From Citrobacter sp. RHB25-C09 (lineage in GTDB: Bacteria; Pseudomonadota; Gammaproteobacteria; Enterobacterales; Enterobacteriaceae), in NCBI RefSeq assembly GCF_013836145.1, contig NZ_CP057483.1:1054001-1118000 (forward strand): a DNA stretch of 64,000 bases, in the 5' to 3' direction. Positions 8,520 to 17,573 of this stretch are shown piece after piece; the first letter of the stretch is position 1; each line of letters opens with the position of its first letter. Position numbers and translations under genes: made by a program. The notes below the pieces were generated by a model that ran no database searches, was not told where the DNA came from, and worked only from the letters and a program-made list of their open reading frames with translations.

Positions 8520-10121
8520 TTACTCCTCTTCATCCCCGGTAAAGTTCGGCTGCGGCAGACAGCTGTACGCGCCCCAGTAGTAAATCCCGAGCGAGATCAC
8601 CGCCACAATTACCGTATCCCACGGATGCCCAATCACCCCGGTGCCGCCAAAGCTGCCCATCCAGGAAAAGAGCATAATCAGCGCGTAGAACCCGACCAGC
8701 CACAGCGACGACTTCACCTGTTGCGCAAGGCTCACGGTATGCACCGGCACTTTTGCTTTGCACAGGACATAGACGACAAACATGACGATTTGCAGGCTCA
8801 GCAGCCAGGAGAGGGTATTCCAGCCGGACCAGAAGACGATCAGCGCAGAGATCACAAACGACACCGGCCCAATCACGCTGAATGCACGCACCCGGAACGG
8901 ACGAGGCAGGTCCGGCGCATTGCGGCGTAACCCTGCCGCAGTCACCGGAGCAATGGCATAGCTCAGCACCAGCGCCGCCGACACCACGCTAATTAACTGC
9001 TCCCATGACGGGAACGGCAGCGTCCAGAAGATCGACAGGCCAAAGGTCAGCCACAGCGCCGGGCGCGGAATACCGGACTCTTTGTCGATCCACGTGAAAG
9101 CTTTGAAAAACGTCCCGGTTTTCGCCCAGCCGTACACCACGCGCGGCGTGGCATTCATATAGATGTTACCCGTGCCGCTTGGTGAGACGATTGCATCACA
9201 AATCACCATAAAAGCGAGCCAGCCCATGCCGAGCGTAATGGCAATATCACGGTAGGGCAGGGAGAAGTGCTTACTGATATCCGCCCAACCGCCGTTCAGC
9301 ATCTCGGTAGGAATACTGCCCAGGAATGCGATTTGCAGCAGGACATAGATAATGGTGGACAGCACGACGGACAAAATCAGCGCCACAGGAATAGTGCGCT
9401 GTGGGTTTTTCACCTCGCTGGCGACGGAAATAATCGGCGTTAGCCCGAGATAGGCAAAAATAATGCCCCCTGCGCTAATTGCCGCCTCCACGCCAGACAT
9501 GCCAAATGGCGCGAAGCCCTGAACATGGAGATTTTCCGGTTTGAAAAAGGCGAACAACGTAATCACCACCGCCAGCGGAACCAGGAATTTCAGCACGCTG
9601 ATGATGTTGTTGGAACGGGCGAAGGTCTTCACGCTGTAGTAGTTCAGCGCAAAGAAAAAGCACAGCAGCAGGAACTGCACGACCCAGCCGAGTAGCGTCG
9701 GGTCGCTCGAACCGGGTTTCGTCAGCATCGGAAACCAGGCGGCGGCGTATTGCCGCGCCGCGACAATTTCAATGGAGATCAGGCTGGAAAACGCGATCAG
9801 CGTAATAAAGCCGAGCAGGTAGCCCATCAGCTCGCCGTGAGAAAACACCGGATAGCGGATGATCCCTCCGGCGCGGGGCAGCGCCGCGCCGAGTTCGCAA
9901 TAGACTATGCCTAACAGCAGCACTGCGATCCCGCCAATCACCCACGAAGCAATGCCGGCTGGACCGGCAATCGAGGCCACGTGGCTGGCGGCAAACAGCC
10001 AACCAGAGCCAAAGATTGCTCCGAGGCCGATAAAGGTCAAATCCGTTAACGTCAGCTGTTTTTTAAATTTCCCCGACTCAACAACGCGGGTCTGAGTGTT
10101 ATGCGTAGAGTGAATCGTCAT
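8520..10121 (-). CDS. APC-superfamily amino acid permease, probably hydroxyproline uptake
   Basis: A 533-residue polytopic permease of the APC superfamily with about 12 or more membrane segments. The first helix carries the family's glycine-rich signature (LTFIGLGAIFGSGWLF, residues about 28-43). It is the last gene of a minus-strand operon, 11 bases after the dehydrogenase gene, and has an AAGGGT ribosome-binding site. Placement with the hydroxyproline enzymes suggests that it imports hydroxyproline or a related imino acid. That substrate is inferred from context only; the family also carries glutamate, aspartate and other amino acids. Confidence 0.85.
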   Translation of the reverse strand: MTIHSTHNTQTRVVESGKFKKQLTLTDLTFIGLGAIFGSGWLFAASHVASIAGPAGIASWVIGGIAVLLLGIVYCELGAALPRAGGIIRYPVFSHGELMGYLLGFITLIAFSSLISIEIVAARQYAAAWFPMLTKPGSSDPTLLGWVVQFLLLCFFFALNYYSVKTFARSNNIISVLKFLVPLAVVITLFAFFKPENLHVQGFAPFGMSGVEAAISAGGIIFAYLGLTPIISVASEVKNPQRTIPVALILSVVLSTIIYVLLQIAFLGSIPTEMLNGGWADISKHFSLPYRDIAITLGMGWLAFMVICDAIVSPSGTGNIYMNATPRVVYGWAKTGTFFKAFTWIDKESGIPRPALWLTFGLSIFWTLPFPSWEQLISVVSAALVLSYAIAPVTAAGLRRNAPDLPRPFRVRAFSVIGPVSFVISALIVFWSGWNTLSWLLSLQIVMFVVYVLCKAKVPVHTVSLAQQVKSSLWLVGFYALIMLFSWMGSFGGTGVIGHPWDTVIVAVISLGIYYWGAYSCLPQPNFTGDEEE

Positions 10122-10132
10122 GATCGTACCCT

Positions 10133-11740
10133 TCAGTTAACAGAGGGGGAAATCGCTTCCCGGGTCCACTGCCCGTTAACAAGGCGCAGCAGGTTTAATG
10201 GGTTGGCATCCTGAACGGCAGGCGGTAGCAGGGCGGAAGGCACGTTTTGCAGGCACACTGGACGCAGAAAACGCTCAATCGCGCGGGTTCCCACGGACGT
10301 TCCGCGTGCGTCGGTGGTCGCAGGCCAGGGGCCGCCGTGAACCATCGCGTCACAAACTTCTACGCCGGTGGGATAGCCGTTAAATAGCACTCGTCCGGCT
10401 TTATCCGCCAGCAGCGGCAGTAAACGCTGGGCCATCTGGCGGTCGTCGGCATCGGCGTGAACGGTCACGGTCAGTTGCCCCTGAAGCGCTCCCAGCACGG
10501 CGAGTAACTCCGCCTCATCCGCAATCTCCACCACCACCGCCAGAGGGCCGAAAATCTCCTGCTGGAGCAAGGGATCTTTTGCCAGCAGCAGCGATGCGGA
10601 TGCCTGCCAGAGCTGCGCCTGTGCCCGTCCGCTGGCGGCGTGCGCCGCACCCGCGATGCGCGTAAGCGTTGGGTGCGCCTCCAGCGCCCGCACGCCTTCC
10701 TGATAGTGGGCGAGGGTGGCGGCATTGAGCATCGTCTGCGCTGGTGCATCGTTCACCGCTTCGCGTAGGGCCTGTACAAACTGCGCCTGCCCTTCGGTGC
10801 GCGGAACCAGAATCAGCCCCGGTTTGGTACAGAACTGCCCGCAGCCCAGGGTGAACGAGGACACCAGTTCTTTTGCCAACGTCTGCCCACGCGCATTTAG
10901 CGCCTGCGGCAAAATAATCAACGGATTGATGGCGGACATCTCGGCAAACACCGGAATTGGCTGCGGGCGCTGCTGTGCCAGGTGCATCAGCGCTTTCCCG
11001 CCGCGCAAAGAGCCGGTAAAGCCAACGGCCTGAATAGCCGGATGCTTCACCAACTCTGCGCCAATATCGGTGCCAAAGATCATGTTAAATACCCCGGCAG
11101 GGAGGGTACATTTGTCCACGGCGCGAACCACCGCCTGGGCGGTGAGTTCCGCGGTCGCCATATGACCAGGATGCGCTTTCACCACTACCGGACAGCCAGC
11201 CGCCAGCGCAGCGGCGGTATCGCCACCGGCGGTGGAAAAGGCGAGAGGGAAATTGCTTGCGCCAAAGACTGCTACCGGGCCGAGCGCGGTTTGATACTGG
11301 CGCAGGTCCGGGCGCGGCAACGGCTGACGATTCGTCAGCGCGGTATCAATGCGTACGGCAAAAACATCGCCCCGGCGCAGCACATCGGCAAACATGCGAA
11401 GCTGATTGCTGGTGCGGGTGCGTTCCCCCTTCAGCCTGGCAGGCGGCAGCGCCGTTTCCTGATGAGCGATGGCAAAAAAATCATCGCCCAGCGCATCAAT
11501 TTCATCTGCGACGGTATCAAGGAAACGAGCGCGGACATCCGGCGCGGTGTGCGCATACTCCGTAAAAGCCTGCTGAGCTGCCAGCGCCGCCTGTTCGGCC
11601 TCCTCCGGGGAGGCCATGTGGAATCGAAAACCGGTCGCTTCGCCATCTTCCGCCCGCAGGCTGAGCAACGTGGCGTCACCGCTGGCAACACGCTTTCCGG
11701 CGATAAACTGCTTACCCCGATCGGACTGTTGTAAGGTCAT
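10133..11740 (-). CDS. 2,5-dioxovalerate (2-oxoglutarate semialdehyde) dehydrogenase, NADP+
   Basis: An aldehyde dehydrogenase of 535 residues that oxidises 2-oxoglutarate semialdehyde to 2-oxoglutarate, the last step of hydroxyproline breakdown. Catalytic residues are visible: Glu267 in FAEMSAINP and Cys304 in GCGQFCTKPG. The EMSxINP form is typical of the subfamily that acts on this substrate. The nucleotide fold includes the GFTGS motif near residue 240. The start follows AGGAG. It lies 14 bases downstream of the deaminase gene and is co-oriented with the permease, so the three form one operon delivering carbon to the TCA cycle. Confidence 0.9.
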   Translation of the reverse strand: MTLQQSDRGKQFIAGKRVASGDATLLSLRAEDGEATGFRFHMASPEEAEQAALAAQQAFTEYAHTAPDVRARFLDTVADEIDALGDDFFAIAHQETALPPARLKGERTRTSNQLRMFADVLRRGDVFAVRIDTALTNRQPLPRPDLRQYQTALGPVAVFGASNFPLAFSTAGGDTAAALAAGCPVVVKAHPGHMATAELTAQAVVRAVDKCTLPAGVFNMIFGTDIGAELVKHPAIQAVGFTGSLRGGKALMHLAQQRPQPIPVFAEMSAINPLIILPQALNARGQTLAKELVSSFTLGCGQFCTKPGLILVPRTEGQAQFVQALREAVNDAPAQTMLNAATLAHYQEGVRALEAHPTLTRIAGAAHAASGRAQAQLWQASASLLLAKDPLLQQEIFGPLAVVVEIADEAELLAVLGALQGQLTVTVHADADDRQMAQRLLPLLADKAGRVLFNGYPTGVEVCDAMVHGGPWPATTDARGTSVGTRAIERFLRPVCLQNVPSALLPPAVQDANPLNLLRLVNGQWTREAISPSVN

Positions 11741-11754
11741 AGCTGCTCCTGTCT

Positions 11755-12675
11755 TCAGAGGCCGACGTCAGGCAACTGCGGGCGTGTTGCCAGCGCCTGC
11801 TCGACAACGGCGACGACCTCAGCGCGGGTTTGTGGGTCCAGCGCCAGACGCGGCGGACGGGTGATGGCGCTACCCCGGCCCAGCAGTTCTTCGCACAGCT
11901 TGATGCACTGCACCAGATCCGGACGAGCATCAAGATGCAGCAGCGGCATAAACCAGCGGTACAGCGCCATGGCTTCCTCGTAGCGCTGCTGTTTAGCCAG
12001 ACGGAACAGCGTCTCGCCCTCGTGTGGGAAGGCGTTCGACATCCCGGAAATCCAGCCTTCAGCGCCGACGGCGATGCTTTCCACCACGACATCGTCCAGC
12101 CCGGCGAACAGCACAAAGCGGTCGCCTACCGCGTTGCGCAGGTCGACAAAACGGCGGGTATCGCCGGAGGAGTCCTTAAAGCAGACGATGTTGTCACAGT
12201 CGGCAAGCGTCTCCAGAATGGCGGGGGTAACGTCGTTCTTATAAATCGGAGGGTTGTTGTAGACCATGATCGGCAGGTCGGTTGCGCCTGCTACGCTGCG
12301 AAAGTGCGCGGCAGTTTCATGCGGCTTCGAAGAGTAAACCAGTGCGGGCATGACCATAATGCCGTCAACGCCCACGCGTTCGGCCTCTTTTGCCATCTTC
12401 TGGGCAAAGGCGGTGGTGAATTCCGCCACTCCGGCGATGACTGGGATCTTCCCACCGGCTGCGTCTTTCGCCACTTCGATAATCTGTAATTTTTCCTGCG
12501 TGGTCAGCGACGTGTTCTCTCCCACACTGCCGCACACCACGAGGCCAGAGACGCCGTCTTTGACCAGGTTCTTCATCACCGCGTGGGTGGCATCCAGATC
12601 CAGAGAATAGTCGCTACGAAACTGGGTGCTGACAGCGGGAAAAACGCCGCTCCAGTGAATCGCTTTATGGCTCAT
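11755..12675 (-). CDS. Pyrroline-4-hydroxy-2-carboxylate deaminase (DHDPS/NAL family)
   Basis: A 306-residue TIM-barrel enzyme of the dihydrodipicolinate synthase/N-acetylneuraminate lyase family. The Schiff-base lysine is Lys167 in NIVCFKDSSGD and the partner tyrosine is Tyr139 in IMVYNNPP. In a hydroxyproline cluster this family member deaminates and dehydrates delta-1-pyrroline-4-hydroxy-2-carboxylate to 2-oxoglutarate semialdehyde, the substrate of the dehydrogenase encoded next. It is first in the minus-strand operon, with AAGGAA before its ATG and its own 157-bp upstream gap after the regulator gene. The specific reaction is assigned by context; the sequence alone shows only the family. 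Confidence 0.87.
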   Translation of the reverse strand: MSHKAIHWSGVFPAVSTQFRSDYSLDLDATHAVMKNLVKDGVSGLVVCGSVGENTSLTTQEKLQIIEVAKDAAGGKIPVIAGVAEFTTAFAQKMAKEAERVGVDGIMVMPALVYSSKPHETAAHFRSVAGATDLPIMVYNNPPIYKNDVTPAILETLADCDNIVCFKDSSGDTRRFVDLRNAVGDRFVLFAGLDDVVVESIAVGAEGWISGMSNAFPHEGETLFRLAKQQRYEEAMALYRWFMPLLHLDARPDLVQCIKLCEELLGRGSAITRPPRLALDPQTRAEVVAVVEQALATRPQLPDVGL

Positions 12676-12720
12676 GCTCGGTTCCTTGTCGTCAATTTGT
12701 TAAATTAAGGTGAATGAATG

Positions 12721-12732
12721 GTGAATATTCAC
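12721..12732. promoter_or_regulatory. Perfect palindrome GTGAATATTCAC upstream of the deaminase operon
   Basis: A 12-bp perfect palindrome 46 bases upstream of the deaminase ATG, in the gap between it and the regulator gene. Position and symmetry suggest an operator or the start of a 5' leader. No binding protein can be named. Confidence 0.35.
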
Positions 12733-12832
12733 TGACAGATTGACGGCTAGAACGGCTTACGGCTTGTCGGTTTTCCTCCAATACGATGACGAAATCAGCA
12801 CAATGACGAAAAGAATGGCAAAAATCATGATC

Positions 12833-13651
12833 TCAAACGATACCGTGCAGCGTCTGGCGGAAATCGCGCGGCGTGGAGCCGGTCATCGCTTTAAACTGGC
12901 GGCTGAAGGCGCTGTGATCGGTATATCCGCACTGTAAGGCAATGTCGGTAATTGGCGCATCGCTCGCCAACAGTTCGGTGGCTTTTTCCAGTCGGACTTT
13001 GTGGATCATCTGGCGCGGCGTGAGATGGAAAATACGCTTACAGTAGCGCTCAATTTGCGCTACCGACATACCGCTCAGCGCCGTCAGTTCGTCCATCGAA
13101 ATCGCGCGATGATAGTGGCGGCGAATATGCTCGTCGACAATGGCCAACTGTTGCCATGCAGGGTGGCGCGCATGGGCTTCCTGCAGGTCGTGCGAAATGC
13201 CCGCCATGCCGATCACCCGTCCGTTCACGTCGCGTAGCGCCAGCTTTTGCGTCAGACACCAGCCGCGTACCCGCCCGTTATACAGATGCATCTCCAGTTG
13301 GTCCCGTAGCGTTACCGCGTCGCGCAGCACTCGCAGGTCCTGTTCGGTATATCCCTGGCCCAGCGCGGAAGGGAAGACATCCGCCGACGTTTTGCCAAGC
13401 AATGACGAGACGCTTTTAAACCCGCAGCGTCTGGCCAGGGTCAGATTCACCATCAGATAGCGGGCCTGCTCATCCTTAATAAAAAACACCACGTTGGGAA
13501 TGGCGTTCAGCAGTGGGGCAATCAGCGCCATCGCATTCAGCAGCATCTGAATGTTCTGGGGACGCTGAAGCGCCAACCCTTCACAAATCTGGCTGAGTTC
13601 GTCAATAGCCAGCGGCGTCTCGGTGGTCGGCTTTTCAGTCACGCATAACAT
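12833..13651 (-). CDS. AraC-family transcriptional regulator with N-terminal PAS domain
   Basis: A 272-residue regulator. Residues about 35-155 look like a PAS sensor (NVVFFIKDEQARYLMVN, then GRVIGMAGISHDL). Residues about 165-270 form an AraC-type double helix-turn-helix ending FSRQFKAMTGSTPRDFR. The ATG follows AGGA. It lies upstream of, and in the same direction as, the deaminase operon, and divergent from the epimerase operon, so it is the probable local activator of hydroxyproline catabolism. The PAS domain may read a ligand or a redox cofactor; no cofactor-binding residue can be assigned. Confidence 0.88.
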   Translation of the reverse strand: MLCVTEKPTTETPLAIDELSQICEGLALQRPQNIQMLLNAMALIAPLLNAIPNVVFFIKDEQARYLMVNLTLARRCGFKSVSSLLGKTSADVFPSALGQGYTEQDLRVLRDAVTLRDQLEMHLYNGRVRGWCLTQKLALRDVNGRVIGMAGISHDLQEAHARHPAWQQLAIVDEHIRRHYHRAISMDELTALSGMSVAQIERYCKRIFHLTPRQMIHKVRLEKATELLASDAPITDIALQCGYTDHSAFSRQFKAMTGSTPRDFRQTLHGIV

Positions 13652-13961
13652 GGCGAATCCTCATTAAACGGCGAAGAAGGATATTTATTAACTTTTTGTT
13701 AACCAGGCAAGCGCGCAGAAAGCGTTTTGCGATCGTGGTGTCGGTTTGCACTTTCTCCTGTTTCATCGACTGGCGCGCTGGCGTTTTTTGGTTTATCACA
13801 TCATTAACAAGATGATTAATAATAAATAATTATGCATGTGCGGGTTTTCCCCTATAACCCACTGTGCTGATTTCGTCATTTAACACGCTGAAAACAGTCA
13901 AGCGGGCGCGATGATGTTGCGCCAGCATTTGGAAACAAATATTTAACTTTTGAGGTTTCCT
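13652..13961. promoter_or_regulatory. Divergent promoter region between the PAS-AraC regulator and the epimerase operon
   Basis: A 310-bp gap, AT-rich in its middle. It contains an inverted repeat TTAAC-N5-GTTAA at 13688-13702 and several TTAA-rich stretches. Promoters for both arms of the cluster are expected here. I could not assign a convincing -35/-10 pair. A GAGG ribosome-binding site at 13952 serves the ATG at 13962. Confidence 0.5.
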
Positions 13962-14909
13962 ATGACTGCGCCACGTCCGAACATCGAACTCAGAGCCATT
14001 GATTCTCATACCGGTGGAGAGCCGACCCGGCTGATTATTTCCGGCTTTCCGACGCTGGGTGACGGCAGCATGGCGACGCGACGGGAGATTTTTGCCCGTG
14101 ACTTCGACCATTGGCGCAAGGCGATCATTCTGGAACCGCGTGGAAACGATGTACTGGTGGGCGCGCTGTTGTGCGAGCCGGTTTCACCCGAGGCCACCGC
14201 GGGGGTAATTTTCTTTAATAACAGCGGCTTTTTAAATATGTGCGGTCACGGCACCATTGGGCTGATTGCCTCGCTGGCCTGGCTTGGGCGCATTCAGCCG
14301 GGAAAACATCGCATTGAAACGCCGGTCGGCGATGTCACCGCCACCCTGCATGAAGACGGCAGCGTCTCGGTGGAAAACGTACCAGCATATCGCTGGAAAA
14401 AACAGGTGAGCGTAGAGACTGCCCACGGCACCGTAACCGGCGATATCGCCTGGGGCGGCAACTGGTTTTTCCTGATTAACGATCACCCTTTCAGCATTCA
14501 GACGCAGGAAATTGCGCGCTTAACCGACTACGCCTGGGCAGTACGCGAAGGGCTGGAAGCGGCGGGGATATGTGGCGAAAATGGCGGCATCATCGATCAT
14601 ATTGAGCTGTTCGCGAAAGATGAAAACGCCGACAGCCGCAGCTTTGTCCTCTGCCCGGGCAAGGCGTGGGATCGCTCACCGTGCGGCACCGGAACCAGTG
14701 CTAAGCTGGCCTGCCTGGCGGACGACGGCACGCTACAGCCGGGAGAAACCTGGCGGCAGGCCAGTATCATCGGCAGCCAGTTTACCGCCAGTTATCTCCG
14801 TGACGGGGAGAACATCATCCCGACGATCCGTGGCGAAGCGTGGGTCTGTGGCGACACCCGTCTGATCCTCAATAACGACGATCCGTTCTGCTGGGGGATT
14901 TCCCTGTGA
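13962..14909 (+). CDS. 4-hydroxyproline 2-epimerase (proline racemase family)
   Basis: A cytoplasmic, cofactor-free epimerase of 315 residues that interconverts trans-4-hydroxy-L-proline and cis-4-hydroxy-D-proline. Both catalytic bases are present as cysteines: Cys94 in NMCGHGTIG and Cys241 in DRSPCGTGTSAKLA. Two cysteines fit a racemase/epimerase rather than the trans-3-hydroxyproline dehydratase, which has Thr at the second position. I start at the ATG at 13962 (GAGG seven bases before); a TTG four codons upstream is unsupported. It is first in a plus-strand operon and overlaps the next gene by four bases (GTGA). Confidence 0.93.
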   Translation: MTAPRPNIELRAIDSHTGGEPTRLIISGFPTLGDGSMATRREIFARDFDHWRKAIILEPRGNDVLVGALLCEPVSPEATAGVIFFNNSGFLNMCGHGTIGLIASLAWLGRIQPGKHRIETPVGDVTATLHEDGSVSVENVPAYRWKKQVSVETAHGTVTGDIAWGGNWFFLINDHPFSIQTQEIARLTDYAWAVREGLEAAGICGENGGIIDHIELFAKDENADSRSFVLCPGKAWDRSPCGTGTSAKLACLADDGTLQPGETWRQASIIGSQFTASYLRDGENIIPTIRGEAWVCGDTRLILNNDDPFCWGISL

Positions 14910-16015
14910 AATCGACCGATGTCGCCGTCATTGGCGGCGGAATTATCGGCACGGCCTGCGCATGGCAATTGGTGAAGCAGGGTTTACACGTCACGCTGAT
15001 TGACGATCAACAGCCGGGCGCGACCGCGGCCGGCATGGGGCACCTGGTCTGTATGGACGATGACCCTGCGGAGTTGACGCTCTCCGCCTGGTCCCTGGCG
15101 CTCTGGCGCACGCTAACCCCGCGTATGCCGGCGCAATGTGCCTGGCGCGGCTGCGGCACGCTGTGGCTGGCGGAAACCGAAGAAGAAATGACCGTTGCCG
15201 GGCAAAAACAACAGCGGATGGCGGGGCATTTGATTAATTGTGAACTGCAGACGCCCGCGCAACTGGCGACACGTGAGCCAATGCTGCGCACCGGGCTGGC
15301 GGGGGGACTGTGGGTGCCGGGAGATGGCATCGTGTATGCGCCCAACGTGGCGCGCTGGTTTATCGCCGACGCCGGTGAACGTTTGACACATCTGCATGAC
15401 CGCGCGACGGCCATTGAGGAACCTGTCGTCGTGCTGCAAAGCGGAGCCCGTATTCAGGCGAACGCGATTGTGGTGGCAAACGGCCTGGGGGCTAATTCGC
15501 TGCTGGGGGAAAACTGGCTGCGGGCGAAAAAAGGACAGCTGGCGATCACCGATCGCTATGGCCCGCTGATTCAACATCAACTGGTGGAGTTAGGCTACGG
15601 TGCCAGCGCTCATGCCGGGGGAACGTCGGTGGCGTTCAACGTACAGCCGCGTCCGACCGGGCAATTACTGATTGGCTCCTCCCGAGAATTTGATAACACC
15701 GCCCGCGAACTGGATTTACCGCTGCTGGCGCGGATGCTGGCGCGTGCGCGGCACTTTTTACCTGCGACGGAGGTGCTCAATATTATTCGCTGCTGGAGCG
15801 GCTATCGGGCGGCGTCGCAGGACGGAAATCCGCTGATTGGGCCACATCCTCATCGTCCTGGCGTCTGGCTGGCGCTGGGGCATGAAGGGCTCGGCGTCAC
15901 CACCGCACCCGCTACGGCGCAGCTGCTGGCGGCGCAGCTTATTGGCGAACATTGTCCAGTGACCGCCGATGCCTGGCTACCCTCTCGTTTATTTTCTCAG
16001 GAGGCAATCGTATGA
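14906..16015 (+). CDS. FAD-dependent oxidoreductase, hydroxy-D-proline dehydrogenase catalytic-type subunit
   Basis: A 369-residue protein of the DAO/glycine oxidase family. It has an N-terminal FAD Rossmann motif (GGGIIGTACAW, residues 10-20) and a C-terminal substrate domain with RCWSGYRAAS and GHEGLGVTTAP, the latter typical of D-amino acid dehydrogenases. It should oxidise cis-4-hydroxy-D-proline to delta-1-pyrroline-4-hydroxy-2-carboxylate. Translation starts at a GTG overlapping the epimerase stop, and its own stop overlaps the next ATG (ATGA), so the subunits are translationally coupled. Known hydroxy-D-proline dehydrogenases of this type combine this subunit with a small ferredoxin-like one and a second flavoprotein, as found here. 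Confidence 0.9.
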   Translation: MKSTDVAVIGGGIIGTACAWQLVKQGLHVTLIDDQQPGATAAGMGHLVCMDDDPAELTLSAWSLALWRTLTPRMPAQCAWRGCGTLWLAETEEEMTVAGQKQQRMAGHLINCELQTPAQLATREPMLRTGLAGGLWVPGDGIVYAPNVARWFIADAGERLTHLHDRATAIEEPVVVLQSGARIQANAIVVANGLGANSLLGENWLRAKKGQLAITDRYGPLIQHQLVELGYGASAHAGGTSVAFNVQPRPTGQLLIGSSREFDNTARELDLPLLARMLARARHFLPATEVLNIIRCWSGYRAASQDGNPLIGPHPHRPGVWLALGHEGLGVTTAPATAQLLAAQLIGEHCPVTADAWLPSRLFSQEAIV

Positions 16016-16275
16016 ACGCGACTCTTTGCATCATGATTGATGGTCAACGCTGTGAAGTGCCTGAAGGCGTCAGCGTGGCGGCGGCGCTTGCCTTCACCGG
16101 CAACTCCCATACGCGGCTTTCCGTGAGTGGACAACCGCGTGCACCATATTGTGGCATGGGGGTGTGTCATGAGTGCCGGGTGTTGGTAAACGGGCGGCGC
16201 GTGCTGGCCTGCCAGACGCTGTGCCGGGCGGAGATGCGCATTGAAAGGAGCTTTTATGCAAACGTGGCAGTGTGA
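16012..16275 (+). CDS. Small [2Fe-2S] ferredoxin-like subunit of the hydroxy-D-proline dehydrogenase
   Basis: An 87-residue protein with the plant-type ferredoxin cluster motif CGMGVCHEC, followed by a fourth cysteine in RRVLACQ. It resembles the N-terminal 2Fe-2S domain that is fused or split in sarcosine oxidase and hydroxyproline dehydrogenase complexes, and would pass electrons between the two flavoproteins. The ATG lies in an ATGA overlap with the upstream stop, with AGGAG about seven bases before it. The 3' end overlaps the next gene by 20 bases. Confidence 0.9.
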   Translation: MNATLCIMIDGQRCEVPEGVSVAAALAFTGNSHTRLSVSGQPRAPYCGMGVCHECRVLVNGRRVLACQTLCRAEMRIERSFYANVAV

Positions 16276-17521
16276 TGTGGCGATACTGGGCGCGGGACCT
16301 GCGGGGCTCGCCGCGGCACTGGCGGCGGCGGAAAGCGGTAAGCAGGTACTGGTGATAGACGATAACCCGCACCCCGGCGGGCAGATCTGGCGCGCGGGGC
16401 CGCAGTCCACGCTGCCACCGCTGGCTCAGCGCTACCGTGACGCGATTGCCGCGAATTCACAGATAACGCTACTGAGCGGGATGAGGCTGATCGCCCGCCC
16501 GTCGTCGCACAGTCTGCTGGTCGAAAGCGCAGACAGCGGCGGGGTGATTCACTGGAAAAAACTGATCCTTTGCTGTGGCGCGCGTGAGCTTGCGCTGCCT
16601 TTTCCTGGCTGGACGCTGCCGGGCGTAACCGGCGCGGGAGGACTGCAGGCGCAAATCAAAAATGGCCTGCGGCTCGATAATGAAAAGGTGGTGATTGCCG
16701 GAAGTGGCCCGCTACTGCTTGCGGTTGCCGACAGCGTGCGCAAGGCGGGGGGCGAGGTGGTGCTGATCGTCGAACAGGCACCGCTACTGTCGCTACTGCG
16801 CTTTGGCGTTGGGCTGTGGCGCTGGCCGGGCAAACTGCGTCAACTGGCAAGTCTCGCGCCGCGTGGCTATCGTACTGACAGCCAGGTGGTTAGCGCGGAA
16901 GGGGAATCTGCCTTATCGGCGGTTACCGTGCGGCGGCACGGGAAAACCTCAACCCTGAATTGTACCCGGTTGGCAATCGGCTATGGATTGATCCCGAATC
17001 TGGAGCCGGGGCTGTTTTTCGGTTGTGAGGTTAACGGGGAGGCCATCGCCGTTGACGAGTGGCAGGCAACCCGCGCTGCGGATATCTATGCGGCGGGAGA
17101 ATGTACCGGATTTGGCGGCAGCGAGTTGGCGCTGGTCGAAGGAAAAATTGCCGGATACGCCGCCGCAGAGAACCTGTCGCGTGCGCAGGCGATGTTCCCG
17201 CAGCGGGCTAACTGGCAGCGTTTTGCCGACGCGGTTAACAGTACCTTTGCCCTGCCTGAACGCCTGAAACTGGCGGTCACGCCGGATACCCTGTTGTGCC
17301 GTTGCGAAGATGTGCGCTGTGGCGATGTGGACGGCGAGAGCGACTGGCGACAGGCTAAGCTCGCGCAGCGCTGTGGGATGGGGGCCTGTCAGGGGCGCAC
17401 CTGTGCCGCCAGCGCCCGCTGGCTGTACGGCTGGCCAATCCCCCAGCCGCGCGAGCCGCTTGCCCCCGCCCGTCTGGACACCTTATTAATGCTGGCCACC
17501 CCCCGCGCCCCCGACGAATAA
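16256..17521 (+). CDS. NAD(P)/FAD-dependent oxidoreductase, hydroxy-D-proline dehydrogenase second flavoprotein
   Basis: A 421-residue flavoprotein with two nucleotide folds (GAGPAG at residues 12-17 and VVIAGSGPLLLAV near 145-157). A C-terminal BFD-like 2Fe-2S region holds CRCEDV (Cys348, Cys350) and RCGMGACQG (Cys373, Cys378). This layout matches the alpha-type subunit of multimeric hydroxyproline and sarcosine dehydrogenases. I start at the ATG at 16256 because AAAGGAG stands five bases before it. The complex should hand electrons to the respiratory chain rather than to oxygen directly, which is notable given the quinol oxidase genes that follow. Confidence 0.9.
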   Translation: MQTWQCDVAILGAGPAGLAAALAAAESGKQVLVIDDNPHPGGQIWRAGPQSTLPPLAQRYRDAIAANSQITLLSGMRLIARPSSHSLLVESADSGGVIHWKKLILCCGARELALPFPGWTLPGVTGAGGLQAQIKNGLRLDNEKVVIAGSGPLLLAVADSVRKAGGEVVLIVEQAPLLSLLRFGVGLWRWPGKLRQLASLAPRGYRTDSQVVSAEGESALSAVTVRRHGKTSTLNCTRLAIGYGLIPNLEPGLFFGCEVNGEAIAVDEWQATRAADIYAAGECTGFGGSELALVEGKIAGYAAAENLSRAQAMFPQRANWQRFADAVNSTFALPERLKLAVTPDTLLCRCEDVRCGDVDGESDWRQAKLAQRCGMGACQGRTCAASARWLYGWPIPQPREPLAPARLDTLLMLATPRAPDE

Positions 17522-17534
17522 TCAGCAAACCTCC

Positions 17535-17573
17535 CGCTCCGGAAATTATCGTCAGCGATAAAATTTCGGAGCG
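17535..17573. terminator. Long stem-loop between the dehydrogenase and cio genes
   Basis: Outer arms CGCTCCG (17535-17541) and CGGAGCG (17567-17573), with inner pairing through AAATT/AATTT and ATCG/CGAT around a TCAG loop. It lies 14 bases after the stop and lacks a clear T-tract. It could act as a Rho-dependent or weak terminator, or as an mRNA 3'-end protector. Confidence 0.55.

Noticed and set aside
10982..11734. A 250-codon plus-strand frame opposite the semialdehyde dehydrogenase
   Set aside because: The sense strand encodes a complete aldehyde dehydrogenase with catalytic Glu and Cys; the antisense product shows no family features.
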